64,000 bases of DNA from Calditrichales bacterium MX18-03 (GTDB lineage Bacteria; Bacillota; Clostridia; Lutisporales; Lutisporaceae): NCBI GenBank assembly GCA_021083345.1, contig JAJGRE010000006.1:124001-188000 (forward strand). The letters run 5' to 3'. The translations under genes and the position numbers were made by a program. The stretch's first letter is position 1. Every line of letters starts with the position of its first letter. Under the pieces are notes generated by a model, which saw nothing but the letters and a program-made list of their open reading frames with translations, did not search any database and was not told the DNA's origin. Below are positions 60,493 to 64,000 of the stretch, piece after piece.

Positions 60493-62151
60493 ATGAGAAT
60501 TCTTCTAATTTATAACCCGAAATCAGGCAATGGAACCTTTATAAACCATTTTGACAGTATCATGGAAGCGGTTCAGAAAAAAGGATATTATTTAGTACCA
60601 TATAGAATAAGCTCCAGGGACTCTTTGGAGAAGATGCTCTCAACTATTGATGTGAACGGTTTTAACAGGATATGGATTGCTGGGGGTGACGGGACTATCC
60701 ATCAGGTAATCAATTTACTGCTTCGCTTGGAATGCAAAGTTCCGGTCGGAATATATCCTGTAGGGACAGCGAATGATTTTGCCCGCTACTTCAATCTCCC
60801 CGATTCCATCGAAGAAATGACAGAAATTCTGCTTAGAGACAATTATACCAATAGTGACTTGGGTGTTGCAAACGGTCATTATTTCTTGAATGTTGCAAGC
60901 CTTGGTTTCCTTATAGATGTCAGCCAAAAGACAGACCGAAATGCTATAAACAGTCTAGGCGTTCTAGCATATTATTTGAAGGGTGCAGAAGAATTGTCCA
61001 ATCTGAAACCTGTAAAAGTGAGCATTCGAAGCAAAGAAGCCGACAGTGATGATGAGGTCTATTTTATCCTGATCATGAATGGCAAATCAGCGGGCGGATT
61101 TAAGAAGATAGCACCTCTTGCATCACTAAGCGATGGCCTGTTGGATGTCTATGTATTTAAAAAATGTCCCATAATTGAGCTCATACCCCTCATAATAAAG
61201 GTTGCAAACGGAGAGCACGCAGAGAGTCCATATGTTGATTATTTTCAAACGGCAGAGCTGATGATAGACTGTAATGAACCGGTTGGAACCGATATGGACG
61301 GTGAAAAGGGCTTCGATTTTCCACTGAAGGTTTCGGTGGCTTCCGAGAAGCTTAAAGTAATAACCAGGAACAATCAGGAAGAAGGTTATTCTGATAAACA
61401 GAGCTTCAGCTTTCATGATGTGAAAAAAGCAGTTGAGATGATCTCAAACGGGCTGATTAATGAGGCAGTAAGGCCGATTAACAAAATACTTACAGACCGC
61501 AATACAGTCATGGATATGCTTTCATTAGCCACTAACATGACACGGCATAATGCTCTGAATTATGTAAATAAAAATTCTTTGAACGAAAGATATTTTAAGA
61601 TTGCCGAGAAGTCATTGGACAATGGGTATCTTTACATCATATTATCCAGTACAGGCAGTGCTGCAGGGGAACTTATCAGGAAGGTGACAAAAAAGGAATA
61701 TGCCCATGCATCAATTGCATTTGATGAGGAGCTTGAGACCGTAGTCAGCTATAACGGAGGAGAAAATATCTATGCACCTGGCTTGAACCAGGAGATAATA
61801 GAGTTCTTTAACAAAAAGGATGATGCCAATATCATCATTTATAAGATTAAGGCGGACAAAGAGCAAAAACAAAAAGTTCTTGATGAAGTAAGAAGAATCA
61901 ATGAAAAAGGCAGCTCATACAATTTACTGGGACTTTTCGTTCCATATTCACACATGGAGAATATAATGTTCTGCTCGCAATTTGTATATTGCATGCTCAA
62001 AGCAGCTGGGTTGGACTATTTTAAGAAGAAGCCGGAAGAAGTAAAGCCGACAGATTTTGTAGAGCTGGATTACAAGAGGAACTTGGAATATCATGGGCAG
62101 GTTTTTGTGAAGGAGTATATATGGTGCCAGGCGCCGAACATAAGAAAATAA
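60493..62151 (+). CDS. Lipid kinase (YegS/DAGK type) fused to a permuted papain-like domain
   Basis: A 552-residue fusion. Residues 1-300 are a diacylglycerol kinase-type lipid kinase with IYNPKSGNG, GGDGT (64-68), YPVGTANDFARYF (91-98) and LSDGLLDVYVF. Residues ~370-545 form a different domain with His405 (KEYAHASIAFD) and Cys494 (NIMFCSQFVYCML). The order His then Cys is that of circularly permuted NlpC/P60 (YiiX/LRAT-like) cysteine enzymes, several of which act on acyl-lipid bonds. A ~70-residue helical linker joins them. AAGGAG is six bases before the ATG. The last codons run into GTGCCAGG-type repeat sequence, so the original C-terminus may have been altered. Confidence 0.82.
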   Translation: MRILLIYNPKSGNGTFINHFDSIMEAVQKKGYYLVPYRISSRDSLEKMLSTIDVNGFNRIWIAGGDGTIHQVINLLLRLECKVPVGIYPVGTANDFARYFNLPDSIEEMTEILLRDNYTNSDLGVANGHYFLNVASLGFLIDVSQKTDRNAINSLGVLAYYLKGAEELSNLKPVKVSIRSKEADSDDEVYFILIMNGKSAGGFKKIAPLASLSDGLLDVYVFKKCPIIELIPLIIKVANGEHAESPYVDYFQTAELMIDCNEPVGTDMDGEKGFDFPLKVSVASEKLKVITRNNQEEGYSDKQSFSFHDVKKAVEMISNGLINEAVRPINKILTDRNTVMDMLSLATNMTRHNALNYVNKNSLNERYFKIAEKSLDNGYLYIILSSTGSAAGELIRKVTKKEYAHASIAFDEELETVVSYNGGENIYAPGLNQEIIEFFNKKDDANIIIYKIKADKEQKQKVLDEVRRINEKGSSYNLLGLFVPYSHMENIMFCSQFVYCMLKAAGLDYFKKKPEEVKPTDFVELDYKRNLEYHGQVFVKEYIWCQAPNIRK

Positions 62152-62171
62152 GAACTTGTTATGAAAAACTC

Positions 62172-62266
62172 TATCACTTGTCAATGACACGCAGAACCGT
62201 ATCATAAGTAAATGCGAAAACAGGCTTGAAGTAAGATGTATCAGTATCAATGCTTCCAGCCTGTTT
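62172..62266 (-). repeat. Dispersed hairpin repeat, copy R3
   Basis: Inverted relative to R1 and R2. The plus-strand hairpin ACAGGCTTGAAG with CTTCCAGCCTGT, followed by TTTATTT, can terminate the lipid kinase transcript. The other half carries AACCGTATCATAAGTAAATG, the complement of the CATTTACTTTTGATACGGTT block in R1. Confidence 0.7.
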
Positions 62267-62342
62267 TATTTAATCAGGTGGAGTTGAGATTCATAAAAGA
62301 ATATGGTGATAAATTGACAGCCTGACACGCAATGGAATCGTG

Positions 62343-63713
62343 GTGTCTGGAAGATAACGTATAATAAATTGCGCACATTTTAAAACAAAAAAGTTGCACG
62401 GATATAACTCCAAGTGTAAATTTAAGTTGCGAGACAAAAATCCAACACTAAAGGAGGAATATCCGTGTCTGACAACATTATACACCTGAATGAGAATCTG
62501 TTAAAGAACCAACTTAGCGAATTGGTGCGCGGCACCGTAGAGGAAACCCTGAATAACCTGCTCGACCAGGAGGCGGACAGGCTTACCAATGCCAGTCGCT
62601 ATGAGCATACCGAAGCCCGAAAAGACACGAGAGCCGGCTACTACAATCGTAAGCTCCTAACTAAAGCAGGAGAGGTTGATCTTAAAGTGCCAAAGCTGCG
62701 GCATCTTCCCTTCGAAACTGCCATCATCGAGCGCTATAAACGTCGTGAAAGCAGTATCGAAGAAGCATTGATAGAAATGTACCTTGCCGGCGTTTCAGTC
62801 CGTAGAGTCGAAGATATTACCGAAGCTCTATGGGGGACCAAGGTATCCCCTGGCACTATCAGCGAGCTTAATAAGAAAGCATATAGTCATATTGAAGCCT
62901 GGCGAAACAGACCGCTATTGGCTACTTATCCTTATGTCTATCTGGATGGCATCTTCCTGAAGAGATGCTGGGGCGGCGAAGTAGAAAACGTTTCTATTCT
63001 CGTAGCTATTGCTGTTGATAATGAGGGCTTCAGAGAGATCATTGGTGCTGCCGAAGGCGGTCGTGAGGATAAAGCCAGCTGGCTTCAATTTCTTAGAAAC
63101 CTTAAAGAGCGAGGCCTTTCCGGTACTCAGCTCTTTGTCGGTGACAAATGTATTGGTTTGGTTGAAACCATCGGCGAAGTATTTCCGGCAGCCAAATATC
63201 AGCGCTGCATCGTCCATTTCTATCGGAATGTATTTTCCGTCGTCCCTCATGGTAAAATGCGGGATGTAGCAGCAATGCTTAAGGCAATCCATGCCCAAGA
63301 AGACTTGGAAAGTGCGCGGGAAAAAGCTGCGGCAGTTGCAGAAAAGTTACGCAGTATGAAGCTGGCTGAGGCTGCAAAGAAGGTTGAAAATAGCATAGAA
63401 GAAACCCTTACCTATATGCATTTCCCTAATGAGCATTGGATCAGGATCCGGACGAACAATGGAATTGAACGGATCATGAAAGAGATCCGCCGCCGGACCC
63501 GCGTCGTCGGAAGCTTTCCTGATGGAAACTCTGCGCTCATGCTTGTCTGTGCCCGTCTGCGTCATGTAGCCTCAAGTAATTGGGGCACAAAGCGTTATCT
63601 TAATATGAACCTACTAATAGGCGGAAATCTGGCTGCCGATCAGCACGATGTCGGATAATGAGCCGGAAGTTACTTGGAGATATCCGTAAAAATGTGCGAA
63701 AGATTCTTGACAC
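62343..63713 (+). mobile_element. IS256-family insertion sequence
   Basis: An insertion sequence of about 1.37 kb. The ends begin GTGTC and end GACAC, and the inner parts match again (GCGCACATTTT on the left, AAAATGTGCGAAAG complement on the right; then ACGGATAT...CTCCAAG on both sides). The left end carries about 15 extra bases between the conserved blocks, so boundaries are approximate. I see no clear 8-9 bp target duplication. Confidence 0.7.
62465..63658 (+). CDS. IS256 family transposase
   Basis: A 397-residue, apparently intact transposase. YEHTEARKDTRAGYYNRKL and KVPKLRHLPFETAIIERYKRRE are the N-terminal IS256 signature. The DDE triad can be placed in YLDGIFLK (Asp), VGDKCIGL (Asp) and NNGIERIMKEIRRRTRVVGSF (Glu). 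GTG start seven bases after AAAGGAGG. The reading frame has no disruption, so the element may still be active. Confidence 0.95.
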   Translation: MSDNIIHLNENLLKNQLSELVRGTVEETLNNLLDQEADRLTNASRYEHTEARKDTRAGYYNRKLLTKAGEVDLKVPKLRHLPFETAIIERYKRRESSIEEALIEMYLAGVSVRRVEDITEALWGTKVSPGTISELNKKAYSHIEAWRNRPLLATYPYVYLDGIFLKRCWGGEVENVSILVAIAVDNEGFREIIGAAEGGREDKASWLQFLRNLKERGLSGTQLFVGDKCIGLVETIGEVFPAAKYQRCIVHFYRNVFSVVPHGKMRDVAAMLKAIHAQEDLESAREKAAAVAEKLRSMKLAEAAKKVENSIEETLTYMHFPNEHWIRIRTNNGIERIMKEIRRRTRVVGSFPDGNSALMLVCARLRHVASSNWGTKRYLNMNLLIGGNLAADQHDVG

Positions 63714-63770
63714 TACCAGAACGTTTCAAAATCAGTATATATTTTGATGTTCGTAATTTGTTTGCAAAAA

Positions 63771-63800
63771 GTAAAAAACACTTACTTTTCAGTAAGTGTT
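63771..63800 (-). terminator. Terminator of the tRNA-Ser gene
   Basis: On the minus strand AACACTTAC pairs with GTAAGTGTT, followed by TTTTTAC. Confidence 0.75.
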
Positions 63801-63812
63801 AATACTTCATAG

Positions 63813-63904
63813 TGGCGGAAAGAGAGGGATTCGAACCCTCGGTGGGGTATTAGCCCACACACGATTTCCAGTCGTGCGCCTTAGACCAGCTCAGCCATCT
63901 TTCC
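63813..63904 (-). tRNA. tRNA-Ser (anticodon GGA)
   Basis: A 92-base class II tRNA: acceptor GGAAAGA with TCTTTCC, D arm GCTGAGCTGGTCTAAGGC, anticodon arm CACGA-CTGGAAA-TCGTG with anticodon GGA, a long variable arm TGTGGGCTAATACCCCACC, T arm GAGGG-TTCGAAT-CCCTC, and an encoded CCA end. The long variable arm and anticodon identify serine (UCC/UCU codons). Confidence 0.97.
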
Positions 63905-64000
63905 GTAAACCGAGTCTCGCTCGTACTTAAGTATTATACTAAATCTACATCAAGATTTCAACAGGTATTTTTGTGACGAAACAGTTGAAAATTTCATAGC

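Noticed and set aside
1-64000. CRISPR array
   Set aside because: No regularly spaced 25-37 base direct repeats seen; the dispersed repeats are few, far apart and in both orientations.
1-64000. Ribosomal RNA genes or a prophage
   Set aside because: No rRNA-like sequence and no capsid, tail, portal or terminase genes; mobile DNA is limited to the IS256 element, the MITE-like element and the AAA/subtilase cassette.

Overview
The window looks like chromosomal DNA of an anaerobic Firmicute, most likely class Clostridia. The support is strong AGGAGG-type ribosome binding sites with frequent TTG/GTG starts, an EFR1-type ferredoxin protein, a DegV protein, an InhA-like secreted protease, a c-di-GMP-I riboswitch, sigma-54 (-24/-12) operons and a lifestyle built on amino-acid breakdown. 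I cannot name the genus.

Layout. 1-2400: a tightly overlapping three-gene operon (GNAT, FemAB-like, B12 radical SAM, the last cut by the window edge). 2500-5400: an S2P-type membrane protease and a DUF4434 protein. 5400-9630: an AT-rich cassette of a cytoplasmic subtilase and an AAA ATPase, next to a decayed 3' end of rlmD and bounded by two copies of a dispersed hairpin repeat. 9639-13842: an operon of RadC, a PLD/DEAD helicase and a MazG-like pyrophosphatase. 14000-21900: nitroreductase, an ECF sigma/anti-sigma pair with a probable autoregulatory promoter, a long TPR protein and an InhA-like protease. 21900-29300: esterase, AraC regulator, diguanylate cyclase, a HAD-GNAT fusion, a GH127 glycosidase and a LysR regulator. 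29400-32900: gatE-gatD, an archaeal-type tRNA-dependent amidotransferase, strikingly GC-rich. 33000-37600: ferredoxin and DegV proteins, small membrane and soluble proteins, a c-di-GMP-I riboswitch, a MITE-like element and a 42-codon ORF behind a consensus promoter.

37600-54000 holds two sigma-54-controlled catabolic regions. One is a PatB-type C-S lyase, a complete LivKHMGF-type ABC importer and a D-cysteine desulfhydrase-like enzyme, next to its own enhancer-binding protein (EBP). The other is an aspartoacylase-like zinc hydrolase, DUF5058 plus a second membrane protein, and an AbgB-like M20 amidohydrolase, next to a second related EBP. Both EBPs carry the same unrecognised N-terminal domain and a winged-helix-like C-terminus in place of the usual Fis helix-turn-helix. 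54000-59000: HD-GYP phosphodiesterase, aspartate 4-decarboxylase, Lrp/AsnC regulator and asparaginase, giving an Asn to Asp to Ala route. 59300-64000: GNAT, a lipid kinase fused to a permuted papain-like domain, an IS256-family element and tRNA-Ser(GGA).

Best candidates for undescribed biology are the EBP2-controlled DUF5058 uptake/hydrolysis operon, the bacterial GatDE pair, the lipid kinase-papain fusion, the subtilase/AAA cassette, and the 42-codon ORF.
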